DNA of 27,652 bases from Oceanococcus sp041619555 (GCA_041619555.1 JBFKDQ010000052.1:1-27652), one strand, 5' to 3'; positions 17,001 to 24,537 are shown, counted from the first letter of the stretch. Numbers and translations: made by a program. The notes: a model not told the origin generated them from the sequence alone.

Positions 17001-17342
17001 CTGTCCGCCCACATCCGTGCCTTCTTCCCATTCGATGTGAAACTCGAATCGCACCTGCACCTGGCCGTAGGCGTCTTCCGGGACGGTGAGATTGATGGCA
17101 TGCGCGTCATCCGCACCGACCGGTGGTGGGCAGTAGTTGCCCAGCAGGGCGAAGGCATCGCTGGCGTCAGGCTCAAGCGGCTTGGAGTTGCCGTGCGCGC
17201 CCGGCAGCGCGGTGCCGGTCCATTCAATGGTCACAACCTGGTCGGACTGGGTCGGTACGGTCACGTCGTGCGATGCCGGATCGGATGCCAGGGCGGACGT
17301 GGCCAAAAAGGCCACGGTACCCGTGCTGAGTAGATGTTTCAT
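14004..17342 (-). CDS. M36-family (fungalysin-like) zinc metalloprotease with PA domain and GlyGly-CTERM-like tail
   Basis: A 1112-residue secreted protease. ATG 17342 has the strong site GGGAGGAGGG upstream and a signal peptide MKHLLSTGTVAFLATSALA. The order is: an N-terminal PPC-like beta domain (about 25-185), an FTP/propeptide region (about 200-480, including VVNAQFNGNGPAVVRFRQRV), then the M36 catalytic domain with a protease-associated insert (FGKFALIDRGSCNFTTKAQY and SGASALIVVNNN). The zinc site is HEFYHYVHH (H849, E850, H853), with the third ligand expected in the helix at AMSEGWGDVSG. The C-terminus has GG at 1080-1081, a hydrophobic helix ALGWVLLLGLAGLA and then RRRR, the pattern of GlyGly-CTERM proteins processed by rhombosortase after type II secretion. 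It is much longer than fungal fungalysins because of the added domains. It digests extracellular protein, fitting a scavenging lifestyle. Confidence 0.93.
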   Translation of the reverse strand: MKHLLSTGTVAFLATSALASDPASHDVTVPTQSDQVVTIEWTGTALPGAHGNSKPLEPDASDAFALLGNYCPPPVGADDAHAINLTVPEDAYGQVQVRFEFHIEWEEGTDVGGQVTVPDLVLTVYDDDGLTPLGTSDGGSPEENVSLSDLPPGTYTVVACPFLAATPTPYSGRLKMTASSASCAVPPSQAKAHAAPQTASALPWRAELAGLPNLDVSRAEFDAQLSPVPQRGYAGRYQSTLFDRSLGQPTFLWAERAMQASAVGPLANERDLLIARARRHLAHESKKLKLTPAMLREAEVVNAQFNGNGPAVVRFRQRVNGLEVHARYLNVLLDRSHKPIAVSGYFATDYDAALVASAPVMLSAPQAIAAAWQHLGGTLDVTKLSLRRTQGEYAWYAAPVLSGSHVFERDPRSRLVYFARAGRLEPAYYIELFAQARANGNLLAYALLVLAETGEILKRKNLKQHAAYEYRSFADTSAPWAPYDSPRGNTYAPFPGSSPDEELPRLSAASHIVSLEAGPISTGDPWLPEGATQTIGNNVEACIDNFDPVLSDTISHPLNLCTPEAGDEYGQTNGPNRFDYPLQADDDPSGDDARMAAVVNMFYIVNWLHDWWYDHGFDEASGNAQQDNYGRGGQDGDPIRAQGQDASGRNNANMATPSDGSSPTMQQYLFDGPIDGTVKVLTPVESGNLRFEGASWGPRDYDVTGSVVLADESMGPSPSDGCGPSDPVLGLVTAPALPPQADMFGKFALIDRGSCNFTTKAQYAVLSGASALIVVNNNAGAPGAMGNGDLLVGPGVTDPAYNLPSVMITKADGDQIKAYLAAGEEVTMHMTRKPATDLDGTLDNQIIAHEFYHYVHHRLTDSSSQQTGAMSEGWGDVSGVVLSVREDDVLIPGNADFSGAYGLAGYATHNYYSGIRRIPYSTDFDLNAYTFRHIAEGEPTPGGGAGTGNSAVHSAGEIWANMVWNCYAGLLNDPRHSFVQAQSRMKDYIIGSLKMTPADATYTEARDAMLAVALANDFTDYANCSAGFARRGAGLNARAPARSSADLVGVVEDFTPFICEKSLAAEAPAAPRVELQPTRGGALGWVLLLGLAGLAGGRCQSSASRRRRHLPF

Positions 17343-17656
17343 GAATTCCCTCCTCCCTACGCTTTAATTATTCGTTGTCTAGAACGGGGCCAACTGATGA
17401 GTACACGCTTCGTGCATCCGCGAGGTTCCTTGCGGGGTGATACCAAACGCACAAGCCCAATCCTAGAGGAATCATTCTAAGCCGATCGGTCTGGCCGGCA
17501 ACACCTCTTAGCAACCAGGTCCTGAGCCAAACAGTGACTCGTCAAACAGCATACGCCCCAATCGCAACGCTTTTTAGATCTGATCCGAAAGCATGAGTTG
17601 AGGGCCGATCTTGGCGGCTATGCTCGGCGCTTGATTTCTGTGGTCCATGGGCAGGT
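17343..17656. other. 314-base divergent intergenic region
   Basis: The region separates the protease gene (minus) and the enoyl-CoA hydratase gene (plus). It holds the protease ribosome site next to 17342 and an AT-rich patch at about 17363-17382 that could be part of the protease promoter. A candidate promoter for the plus-strand gene is listed separately. No gene or strong hairpin was seen. Confidence 0.5.
17598..17624 (+). promoter_or_regulatory. Candidate sigma-70-type promoter for the enoyl-CoA hydratase gene
   Basis: TTGAGG at 17598-17603 and TATGCT at 17619-17624 are separated by 15 bases, shorter than ideal. The implied start near 17631 leaves a leader of about 26 bases before ATG 17657. 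A similar GCCGCTATGCT/GGCGGCTATGCT motif precedes the thioesterase gene at 7029-7034, which gives weak extra support. Confidence 0.3.
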
Positions 17657-18451
17657 ATGTCGAGCAACGAACAGGTTCTCTATCGAGTGGAAGGCGCGGT
17701 CGCCGTGATCACGCTCAACCGTCCAGGTGTCCTCAATGCCCTGACGCCCGGCCTCATCCACGACTGGGAGGCGGCGATCCAGCGGGCCAACCAGGATGAG
17801 GAGGTCGGCGCGATTCTGGTGCTCGGTGAAGGCAAGGCGTTTTGCGCCGGCGCCGACCTTGAAGACTGGTTTCTGCCTTTCGTACGTGGTGAGCAGGATT
17901 ATCTAGATGACGATCAGCGTCTGGGCGGGCTTGCGCTGATTCAGGACTGGATCGCGCTAACGGGCGAATCCAAGCCGCTGGTGGCGGCCGTGCAAGGTGC
18001 GGCGATTGGTGGCGGCATCACCATGCTGCTGCCTTTTGACGTGATCTATGCCGCGGACAACGCGGTGTTCAGCTTTCCCTTTGCCCGCCTCGGCATCGTG
18101 CCGGAATACTGCTCCAGCCATTTTCTCTCGGCGCGCGTCGGTCTTGGGCGCGCTTCGGAGTGGATGCTCAGTGGGCGCAGGGTCGATGCCAAGGAAGCCG
18201 AGCGCAGCGGTCTCATCAACCATCTGGTCGCCGCTGAGCGACTGCACGAGGAAGCGATGCGCATGGCGCAGTCGCTGGCCAGCGTGCCGATCCGGATGGC
18301 ACGGATGACCAAAGCCTTGTTGCGGGCCAATTTCGCCGAAACCGAGGCCAGCAAGATCTGGCAGCGTGAATCGGACACCTTGCGCCAGTGCTTCTCCAGC
18401 GCGGAGCATCATGAGGCCGTACGTGCCTTCCTCGCGTCACGCTCGCGGTGA
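17657..18451 (+). CDS. Enoyl-CoA hydratase/isomerase (crotonase) family protein
   Basis: A 264-residue cytoplasmic protein of the crotonase superfamily, which binds acyl-CoA and stabilises an enolate, usually in fatty-acid or branched-chain degradation. The family start VAVITLNRPGVLNALTPGL (14-32) is clear. The oxyanion-hole residues lie in FCAGADL (62-68) and GAAIGGG (114-120), and a candidate catalytic acid is E150 in ARLGIVPEYCSS. The second usual glutamate position is not obvious, so isomerase or CoA-hydrolase-like activity is as possible as hydration. ATG 17657 is preceded by GGGCAGGT. Nothing in the neighbourhood points to a specific pathway; the gene stands alone, convergent with the short-chain dehydrogenase gene. 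Confidence 0.9.
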   Translation: MSSNEQVLYRVEGAVAVITLNRPGVLNALTPGLIHDWEAAIQRANQDEEVGAILVLGEGKAFCAGADLEDWFLPFVRGEQDYLDDDQRLGGLALIQDWIALTGESKPLVAAVQGAAIGGGITMLLPFDVIYAADNAVFSFPFARLGIVPEYCSSHFLSARVGLGRASEWMLSGRRVDAKEAERSGLINHLVAAERLHEEAMRMAQSLASVPIRMARMTKALLRANFAETEASKIWQRESDTLRQCFSSAEHHEAVRAFLASRSR

Positions 18452-18564
18452 GCGCCCTTGCGCCTGTTCGGCTGCCGCTGCCTGCCTGGCCAGTTTCTGA
18501 TCAGGCCTGATTTTGTCTATTACAACAGATACTTACACCTTTTGACAGAACGCCGTTCACAAGT

Positions 18565-18585
18565 TTATCCACAGGCGCTGTGGAT
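18565..18585. other. Consensus DnaA box within an 8-bp inverted repeat
   Basis: TTATCCACA at 18565-18573 matches the DnaA-box consensus exactly. It is part of ATCCACAG-GCG-CTGTGGAT (18567-18585), so a weaker box faces it on the other strand. The flank at 18510-18550 is AT-richer than the surroundings. A single pair in a convergent intergenic region is far short of an origin; it may be a titration site, a small hairpin, or chance. Confidence 0.35.
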
Positions 18586-18668
18586 GCTTCCAGGGGCAGG
18601 TGAACGGCCATCGTTCTTGCCTGAGCGTGGCTTGCGCCATCTGCTGCGCTGATCAAGTGAGACGACCG

Positions 18669-18701
18669 GACCGACAGCTGCCAGACCCAGCGCTGTCGGT
18701 C
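18669..18701 (-). terminator. Hairpin at the end of the short-chain dehydrogenase gene
   Basis: A perfect 10-bp stem, GACCGACAGC (18669-18678) with GCTGTCGGTC (18692-18701), and a 13-base loop, begins 17 bases past the stop of the dehydrogenase gene on the minus strand. There is no T-run after it. Its position favours a transcript-end role. Confidence 0.45.
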
Positions 18702-18717
18702 GCGGGCACGTTTCTGG

Positions 18718-19488
18718 CTACTGCAGATGCTTGACCAGCCAGCGCACGACGAAGCGGGGCGTGAAGCGCAGCGAAAACGCCCCCAGCCAGTTCTTGAGGC
18801 CGGCGATGACGACGGGTTTGTTTGCGTTCAGGCCGCGGACACCAATTTCGGCCACGCGCCGCGAAGACATCGTGCCCATGCGGAACAGCAGGGAGTCCTT
18901 CATGTCCGCCACGTCGGCAAATTCGGTCGCGGTCGCCCCGGGGCACAGACAGCTCACATGCACGCCGGTCCCTCGGCATTCCTCAAACAAGGCTTCGGAG
19001 AACATCAGCACATACGCCTTGCTGGCATAGTAGACCGCCATATGCGGTCCGGGCTGGAAACCGGCCGTGGAGCCGACATTCAGAATGCCGCCACGGCCTC
19101 GGTCCAGCATGCCTGGCAACAGCATTCGACTGAGTTCCGTGAGCGCCGTGCAATTCAGATGAATCATGTCGGTCTGGCGCTGGCACGAAAGATCGGCCAC
19201 GTTGCCGCGCAGACCGAAACCGGCATTGTTGACCAGAACGTCAATTTGCAAGCCCGCCGCATCGATCTGCGCCAGCAAACTTGTGCAGGCGCCGGGTATG
19301 GACAGATCCTGGCTGAGTGTCGTGACGCTTATGCCATGCGCCTTGCGCAAATCGTCCGCCAGCGTGTCCAGCTTGTCGAGGCGGCGCGCCACCAGCACCA
19401 GATTGTCGCCGCGTTCCGCATAAATGCGGGCAAAGTCGGCGCCGATCCCAGCGGAGGCGCCGGTGATCAATACAGTCTGTGAACTCAT
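18718..19488 (-). CDS. Short-chain dehydrogenase/reductase (SDR), classical type
   Basis: A 256-residue NAD(P)-dependent oxidoreductase. The Rossmann glycine motif TGASAGIG is at 9-16. VARRLDKL at 33-40 has arginines after the second strand, suggesting NADPH preference. DLS is at 61-63 and NNAG at 87-90. The catalytic set is S140 and Y153-Y-A-S-K157. The overall look, with ITGASAGIGADFARIYAERGDNLVLVARR and a basic C-terminus FTPRFVVRWLVKHLQ, is that of the DltE/YqjQ-like group, often of unknown substrate. ATG 19488 is used; the upstream site is weak (AAGACAGAGC). It is divergent from purU. Confidence 0.9.
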   Translation of the reverse strand: MSSQTVLITGASAGIGADFARIYAERGDNLVLVARRLDKLDTLADDLRKAHGISVTTLSQDLSIPGACTSLLAQIDAAGLQIDVLVNNAGFGLRGNVADLSCQRQTDMIHLNCTALTELSRMLLPGMLDRGRGGILNVGSTAGFQPGPHMAVYYASKAYVLMFSEALFEECRGTGVHVSCLCPGATATEFADVADMKDSLLFRMGTMSSRRVAEIGVRGLNANKPVVIAGLKNWLGAFSLRFTPRFVVRWLVKHLQ

Positions 19489-19607
19489 GCTCTGTCTTTC
19501 CAGATCGAATGGCAGCGCATGCTAACCCAATCGCGCATGCCGCAAGACATGCGATGATCTGTAGAGTCCACTAAAGATGAACGCGGCGTGCCGTCGAGAG
19601 GGGCCAG

Positions 19608-19787
19608 ATGAATAAACACAGCGGCACAGGCCGGTTTTCGCCCGGCGGATTTCTGCTGGCCAGGACGCAAGGGTCTGCGCGTGCTGATCGGCGCACAGGC
19701 CATGGGCAGGATGCGAGGCTTGGCCCCGGCAGCCTCGCCCGCCTGGCCGAAGCTGCGCATGTTCCGTCCTGCGCGAACTGGCATTGA
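19608..19787 (+). CDS. Possible 59-residue upstream ORF coupled to purU
   Basis: ATG 19608 follows GAGAGGGG at a good distance and opens a 59-codon frame that begins MNKHSGTGRFSPGGF and ends ANWH with TGA at 19785-19787. One base separates that stop from the purU ATG at 19789. PurU itself has no visible ribosome site, so termination-reinitiation from this ORF would explain its translation. The peptide (Gly, Arg and Ala rich) matches no family I know, and its codon use is not persuasive. It may be a leader or chance. Confidence 0.35.
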   Translation: MNKHSGTGRFSPGGFLLARTQGSARADRRTGHGQDARLGPGSLARLAEAAHVPSCANWH

Positions 19788-19788
19788 A

Positions 19789-20646
19789 ATGCAGAGAAGT
19801 CAGGATTTTGCCTTCTGTTTTCGTTGTCCCGACAAGCCCGGCATTATCGCTGCGGTGTCGTCCTTCTTTTTTGCGCAAGGTTGCGATATTCGCGACGCCG
19901 CCCAGTACGGAGACCCAGACACCCGGCAGTTTTTCGTGCGCATGCATCTGGTGGCGCCGGACGATCTGCACCTGGCGGAACTGGAGGCGCGTCTGCAAGC
20001 GATCGTGGTTTCCCAGCAACTGGAGTACACGCTGCATGATATGGCGAGGAAGCTGCGCACCCTGATTGCGGTATCCCGCCAGGATCATTGCCTGAATGAT
20101 TTACTGCACCGCTGGCGCTCGGGTCTGTTGCACACCGATATCGTCGGCGTGGTTTCCAATCATGAGGATCTGCACGACCTGACCCAGTGGTACGGGCTGC
20201 CTTTCTATCATCGGCCGATCACACCGCAAACCCGGCTCGCGCAGGAAGCCGACATGCTGGCGCTGATGGATGATCTGCAAGTGGATCTGCTCGTGCTGGC
20301 GCGCTACATGCAGATCCTGTCAGACGACATGTGCCACAAGCTTCAAGGGCGCTGCATCAATATCCACCATTCGTTTCTGCCCAGTTTCAAAGGCGCCAAG
20401 CCCTACCACCGGGCGCATGAGCGTGGCGTCAAACTGGTCGGTGCCACCGCCCATTTTGTCACCGCCGATCTGGATGAAGGACCGATCATTGAGCAGGATG
20501 TGGTGCGGGTAACCCATGCACACAGCGCCCAGGACATGGTCAACATGGGCCGCGAAGTCGAAGCCCGCGTGCTGGCCCGTGCAGTGCGCTGGTACGTCGA
20601 GCACCGCATCCAGTTGAATGCACAGAAAACCATGGTTTTCTCCTGA
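19789..20646 (+). CDS. purU: Formyltetrahydrofolate deformylase
   Basis: A 285-residue enzyme that hydrolyses 10-formyl-tetrahydrofolate to tetrahydrofolate and formate, balancing one-carbon pools and feeding formate to PurT. An N-terminal ACT domain (1-85: FRCPDKPGIIAAVSSFFFAQGCDI) is followed by the formyltransferase domain. The catalytic Asn-His-Asp set is N191 and H193 in CINIHHSFLPSFKGAKPYH and D229 in ADLDEGPII. The length equals that of E. coli PurU (280). The frame is open upstream to 19681, but ATG 19789 aligns with the family start. It has no good ribosome site of its own; see the upstream ORF. It is convergent with truD. Confidence 0.95.
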   Translation: MQRSQDFAFCFRCPDKPGIIAAVSSFFFAQGCDIRDAAQYGDPDTRQFFVRMHLVAPDDLHLAELEARLQAIVVSQQLEYTLHDMARKLRTLIAVSRQDHCLNDLLHRWRSGLLHTDIVGVVSNHEDLHDLTQWYGLPFYHRPITPQTRLAQEADMLALMDDLQVDLLVLARYMQILSDDMCHKLQGRCINIHHSFLPSFKGAKPYHRAHERGVKLVGATAHFVTADLDEGPIIEQDVVRVTHAHSAQDMVNMGREVEARVLARAVRWYVEHRIQLNAQKTMVFS

Positions 20647-20754
20647 AGCATCGCGCTTACGCCTGGATTGATCGCTGCAGACCGTGCGCAAGAAACCGCA
20701 ACGCCGCGGCACCGATCCACGTCGCCTGGACGCTTGCTGCAAACGCGAGTCGCG

Positions 20755-21846
20755 TCAAACCGGCAGGGTGCGGTCCGCGCCCTCAGGCCGGGTCGGTGCT
20801 TCGGTGTCCCATCGCGCGAGTTCCCGCAGGATCACCGTGGCATAAGCACCGGCGGGCAAGGCAAAGCACAGCCGCAGGCTGGTGTCATCAAGCCATTCAT
20901 GCTCCAGGTCTTGCGGGAACAGACGCAGGGGCCGGCGATCATGATCCAGTTTCTGAGCGCACAGTCCGGTCACAAGACCTGGGTACTGCTGTGCGATCGA
21001 AGTTTCCAGGACGGCCAGATCGGCCCGGCTGGGCAGCTCGCCGCGGCCCCACAATGGTCCGGAGGGATGGATGTCCGCCCGCTCCAGGCGTTGCTGCAGG
21101 CTGTCGTCGCCAGCTTCGGCGGCAAACCAGGATCGGCTGCCATCGAGGCAGAAGACGTCGCCGGGCAGGGCGGTGTTCCAGCTGCCATCCGTCACCCGGG
21201 TGGCCAGCACGGCATTGAAGATCTGCGAGCGGGCGGCGGAAATCAACAAGCCACGGGTCTTGCGGTCGACGCGGCGGCCCTGGAACATCGCTTCGGCGCG
21301 CTCCACATTGCGACCGCCGAGGCCGAAGCGCTGTTCGCCAAAATAATTCGGTACCCCGAGCCTGGCGATCATGTCCAGGCGCTGCCGAGCCTGCGCCCTG
21401 TCACCGCTGATCTCGCGCAAGATCAACTCGAAGCGGTTGCCCTGCAGGGCGCCGCGTTTGAGTTTGCGCTGGTGTCGGGTGGCCGAGAGAATCTCGACTT
21501 CCTGGTGCGGAAATGCGCTCCAGTCGGGTTCGGCCTGGCCCGGCAGTTGAATGCTGAAGCTCTGGGTGGTGAGTGCGTGACGGTCCTTGAGGCCGGCATA
21601 GCTGACTGCGGTCCGCGACACGCCAGCATGGCGGGCCAGTTGCTGCGCCAGCCAGTCGGTATTGGTGTCGCGCTTGCGCACGGTCAGCAGCACGTGTTCG
21701 CCTTCACCGCTGGGGCTGAAACCGAGCTGTTCCTCCACGATGAAGTCGGCGGCGCTGCTACGAATTTTGACCTGCAGCGGTGGGCCGCCGTGGGCCCAGG
21801 GCAGATGGGGCATTGGCTGTTTGCATGGATTGGAAAATGTGATCAT
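20755..21846 (-). CDS. truD: tRNA pseudouridine(13) synthase TruD
   Basis: A 363-residue enzyme that isomerises U13 of tRNA-Glu to pseudouridine. TruD hallmarks are present: the N-terminal KIRSSAADFIVEEQLGF, the catalytic aspartate D88 in YAGLKDRHALTTQ, the RNA-binding stretch LKRGALQGNRFELILRE, VPNYFGEQRFG, the TRUD-insert LLISAARSQIFNAVLA, and FALPAGAYATVILRE near the end. The start could be ATG 21846 or ATG 21813 (MPHLPWAHGGPPL); neither has a strong ribosome site. In many gammaproteobacteria truD lies with ispF and surE, but here it stands alone, divergent from the DUF2333 gene. Confidence 0.95.
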   Translation of the reverse strand: MITFSNPCKQPMPHLPWAHGGPPLQVKIRSSAADFIVEEQLGFSPSGEGEHVLLTVRKRDTNTDWLAQQLARHAGVSRTAVSYAGLKDRHALTTQSFSIQLPGQAEPDWSAFPHQEVEILSATRHQRKLKRGALQGNRFELILREISGDRAQARQRLDMIARLGVPNYFGEQRFGLGGRNVERAEAMFQGRRVDRKTRGLLISAARSQIFNAVLATRVTDGSWNTALPGDVFCLDGSRSWFAAEAGDDSLQQRLERADIHPSGPLWGRGELPSRADLAVLETSIAQQYPGLVTGLCAQKLDHDRRPLRLFPQDLEHEWLDDTSLRLCFALPAGAYATVILRELARWDTEAPTRPEGADRTLPV

Positions 21847-21918
21847 CGCAGAAACCGCCCTGCAGATGCCGCCATCAACCTGGCGGCGCTACGATGGCCA
21901 GGCGTGCGCCAGGGGAAA

Positions 21919-21948
21919 TTGGAAGCCGGGCGTTACAAGGATTAGGAT
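21919..21948 (+). promoter_or_regulatory. Candidate promoter for the DUF2333-SRAP operon
   Basis: TTGGAA (21919-21924) and TAGGAT (21943-21948) are separated by 18 bases in the 192-base divergent region, about 90 bases before ATG 22039. Each hexamer matches the sigma-70 consensus at four positions. This is weak but the best pair I could see there. Confidence 0.25.
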
Positions 21949-22038
21949 CAGGGCAAGCGGACCCTGGTGGTTATTCGGGGCCGCCTTCGCCCATGAGCAC
22001 AGCAGCGCCCCGAAGCAGGGCGGAAAAGGATCCCAGGT

Positions 22039-23064
22039 ATGAAAAAGCGGCTGGCTGAACGCCTGCAAGGCATGAAACAGTACTGGCATACGGCCCCTGG
22101 TCATGGGTTTGCATCCAGGAAGCTTGCGCTACCGGTGGCGGGCCTGTTGCTGCTGGCGATGCTCTACAGCCTGTGGGTGAGCTGGACGCCGGCGGTGGTG
22201 CAGACCAGCGCCGCGCGCAATGACGTGATCGGGGTCAAGACGGTCAGTGCCAGCATCGCGATTGCCGAAACCCTGCTGGACAAGCACGGCGGTTACATCT
22301 CGAATGATATTTCCGTGCCCTGGCTGGACAATATCAAGAACTGGGAATTCGGCGTGCTCAAACAGATCCGTGATTTCAACCGGGTGCTGCGCAACGAGAT
22401 CAGTCGCAGCCAGAGCCAGTCGGCCGAAGACCGGGTGCTGGCGCAGGCCGAACCGAAATTCAATATCGACAATCGCAAGTGGATGTTCCCGCGGGCGGAA
22501 AAGGAGTACCGGGCCGGCATTGCGATGCTCAAGGATTATCGCAGCCGTCTGCAGGCCAGGGCCAACGATGCGCATTTCTACGCCAATTCCGAGAATCTGG
22601 TGGACTGGATGGCGGTGATCGAGAAACGCCTGGGCAGCACCGTGCAGCGACTGGGCATGAGCACCGGCAAGGTCACCCTGGATGATGCGGCGCTGGAACA
22701 GGTGGCCGAGCAAGGCGATGTGGTGATCGAACCCCGCCAGGTGCGGGAACACATCGAGCGGACGCCCTGGACGGAAATCGATGACGTGTTTTTCGAGGCG
22801 CGCGGCACGGCCTGGGCGCTGACAGCGTTGCTGAAGGCGGCGGAAGCGGATTTCGCCGAGGTGCTGACCGACAAGCAGGCGACCCTGCAATACCGGCAGA
22901 TCATCCGGGAGCTTGAGGCGGCCAACGGGCCGCTGCGCACGGTGATGATTCTCAACGGCGGCGGTTTCAGCATCTGGCCCAATCATTCTCTGGTGATGGC
23001 GTCCTATCTCGGCGCCGCCAATGCGGCGCTGTCCAATCTGATCGGTTTGCTGGAAAACGGATGA
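22039..23064 (+). CDS. DUF2333 family membrane-anchored protein
   Basis: A 341-residue protein of the DUF2333 family, found mainly in gammaproteobacteria. One N-terminal transmembrane helix (about 29-47, LALPVAGLLLLAMLYSLWV) anchors a large periplasmic domain. The family signature is strong: LDKHGGYISNDI, WLDNIKNWEFGVLKQIRDF, RNEISRSQSQSAEDRVL, and the C-terminal ILNGGGFSIWPNHSLVMASYLGAANAALSNL. No enzymatic motif is known. ATG 22039 has an AAAAGGA site. The gene is followed after 51 bases by the SRAP-family gene on the same strand, so the two are probably co-transcribed, although no functional link is known. Confidence 0.9.
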   Translation: MKKRLAERLQGMKQYWHTAPGHGFASRKLALPVAGLLLLAMLYSLWVSWTPAVVQTSAARNDVIGVKTVSASIAIAETLLDKHGGYISNDISVPWLDNIKNWEFGVLKQIRDFNRVLRNEISRSQSQSAEDRVLAQAEPKFNIDNRKWMFPRAEKEYRAGIAMLKDYRSRLQARANDAHFYANSENLVDWMAVIEKRLGSTVQRLGMSTGKVTLDDAALEQVAEQGDVVIEPRQVREHIERTPWTEIDDVFFEARGTAWALTALLKAAEADFAEVLTDKQATLQYRQIIRELEAANGPLRTVMILNGGGFSIWPNHSLVMASYLGAANAALSNLIGLLENG

Positions 23065-23115
23065 CAAGGGGCGGTCGATTCAGCCGCAGGCGCCTCGACA
23101 GCAGGAGGGCAGCGC

Positions 23116-24075
23116 GTGTGCTTTTCCGCCCAGATTGAACAGAACCTGAAGACGCTGGAGCGGATGTTCGACGCACGCGTCGATGAAGCCGCGTTCGAGA
23201 CCCTGTTTGCCGCCCGCCTTCGGAACCCGAGCCTGAAAGTGTGCCGTGCCCTGGAGGCCTCATTCGAGGCGCCGGAAAACGCCGTGCAGCAGCGCATTCA
23301 CGAATTGATTCTGGCCCATCGCCGCGAACGGATGGCGGCGCTGGAAACGGCGCTGTTCGAACAGAAACAACGTCTGGCGACCGCCCGGCGCAAACTCGAA
23401 CTAAAGGAAACCCGCGCCGCGCGCGAGCATGAACGCATCGCCAGCAAGAAGATCGCCGCGCTGCTCAAAAGTCGTGAAACGCTCAAGTCAGCCCAGTTGC
23501 AGCCGGCCGATAGCCGGATCTTTCCTTTCTACCATGCGCCCCTCATCGTCTGTCAGCAGGGCGAGTTCCTGATTCGGCCGATGCGCTATCACTGCCGGCC
23601 GGCGGGCAAGCCGGCGAGCTATGATCGACGCTATGGGGGCCTGTACAACGCGCGGCGTGACAATCTGCGCGGGTTCTGGAAGGCGCAGTTCGGGCACAGC
23701 CATGCGATTGCCCTGATCTGGGGTTTCTACGAAAACGTCGCCCGCCACGATTTCGAGCAGCGCGATCTGGCGCCGGGTGAGAAACCCCGCAATCTTGTAC
23801 TGCATTTCATCCCGCCGGCGGGTCAAGCGCTGCAGATCGCCTGTCTCTATTCGCAGTGGCGAAAAGCCGGGGAGGCCGCACTCGATTCATTTGCGGCGGT
23901 CACGGATACCCCGCCGCCGGAGATCGCCGCGACTGGCCACGACCGATGTGTGATCGGACTGACGCCAGACGCTGCACGGCAATGGCTCAAGCCGGAAAAC
24001 CTTTGCCTGGACGCCGCCGAGGCTCTGCTGGATCAGCGCCCTCAACTGGTGTTCGAGCATCAGGTGGCCGCATGA
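23116..24075 (+). CDS. SRAP/YedK-family DNA-protein crosslink protein, long coiled-coil form
   Basis: A 319-residue member of the SOS-response-associated peptidase (SRAP; YedK/HMCES) family, which covalently traps abasic sites in single-stranded DNA through Cys2 and shields them. GTG 23116 has AGGAGG upstream and places cysteine directly at position 2 (M-C-F-S-A-Q), as catalysis requires. Conserved parts are FYHAPLIV (138-145), RPMRYHCRPAGKP (154-166), LYNARRDNLRGFWK with N178 and R180, FYENV with E206, and the active histidine H275 in ATGHDRCVIGL. Compared with E. coli YedK (about 222 residues), there is an added charged coiled coil at about 60-130. This long form occurs in several Pseudomonas-like genomes. 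It sits behind the DUF2333 gene; its stop overlaps an ATG (ATGA at 24072-24075), but the following frame has only 16 codons. Confidence 0.9.
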   Translation: MCFSAQIEQNLKTLERMFDARVDEAAFETLFAARLRNPSLKVCRALEASFEAPENAVQQRIHELILAHRRERMAALETALFEQKQRLATARRKLELKETRAAREHERIASKKIAALLKSRETLKSAQLQPADSRIFPFYHAPLIVCQQGEFLIRPMRYHCRPAGKPASYDRRYGGLYNARRDNLRGFWKAQFGHSHAIALIWGFYENVARHDFEQRDLAPGEKPRNLVLHFIPPAGQALQIACLYSQWRKAGEAALDSFAAVTDTPPPEIAATGHDRCVIGLTPDAARQWLKPENLCLDAAEALLDQRPQLVFEHQVAA

Positions 24076-24485
24076 GCAAGATCTTGCAGCCGGCGCCCCC
24101 GAGGACCTCACCGCGCGCATGAGCCTGCCTGCTGCGACGTCGGATTCACCGATCACACCTCCGCCGCGTTGCGAGCTTGGCGGGGCGCGCACCCCGGGGG
24201 GCGTTCCGAGTCTCGACCGAGGCTTGAGCCGTCACCTGAATTCGCGTCCAAGTCCCTGTGGAACGGCAAAAAACATGGATTTCAGGGAGCATCCGGCAGG
24301 CCTTGAGCACGGGTTCGGGCGGCTTCGCTCGCCCTGCGATGACTCGGCTCCGGCCTGCACTTTCTGCTTGATGCGGCCCGTCTGCCGACTTGCAGACGGG
24401 GGCGGTCGTGATGTTAAGGTGAAATTCGCTTGAGTCTGGTGGCCTTCGCCACATTTGATCGATCAGGCATGAACGTGTGGCGGGG

Positions 24486-24520
24486 CCGGGCCTTGTCATT
24501 GACGCCGGCCCGGAGCTTTT
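24486..24520 (+). terminator. Candidate Rho-independent terminator
   Basis: CCGGGCC (24486-24492) pairs perfectly with GGCCCGG (24507-24513) around a 14-base loop, and is followed by AGCTTTT. It could stop transcription from the SRAP gene before the M20 operon. The loop is long and the T-run short, so termination would be modest. Confidence 0.35.
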
Positions 24521-24537
24521 GGCCGGAAACTTGCTTG

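Noticed and set aside
18500..18585. Replication origin in the convergent gap
   Set aside because: Only one exact DnaA box plus one degenerate box; no dnaA, dnaN, gidA or parAB genes nearby.
24072..24122. 16-codon ORF overlapping the SRAP stop (ATGA), followed by another ATGA
   Set aside because: Too short, no ribosome site, and ATGA occurs often by chance in this sequence.
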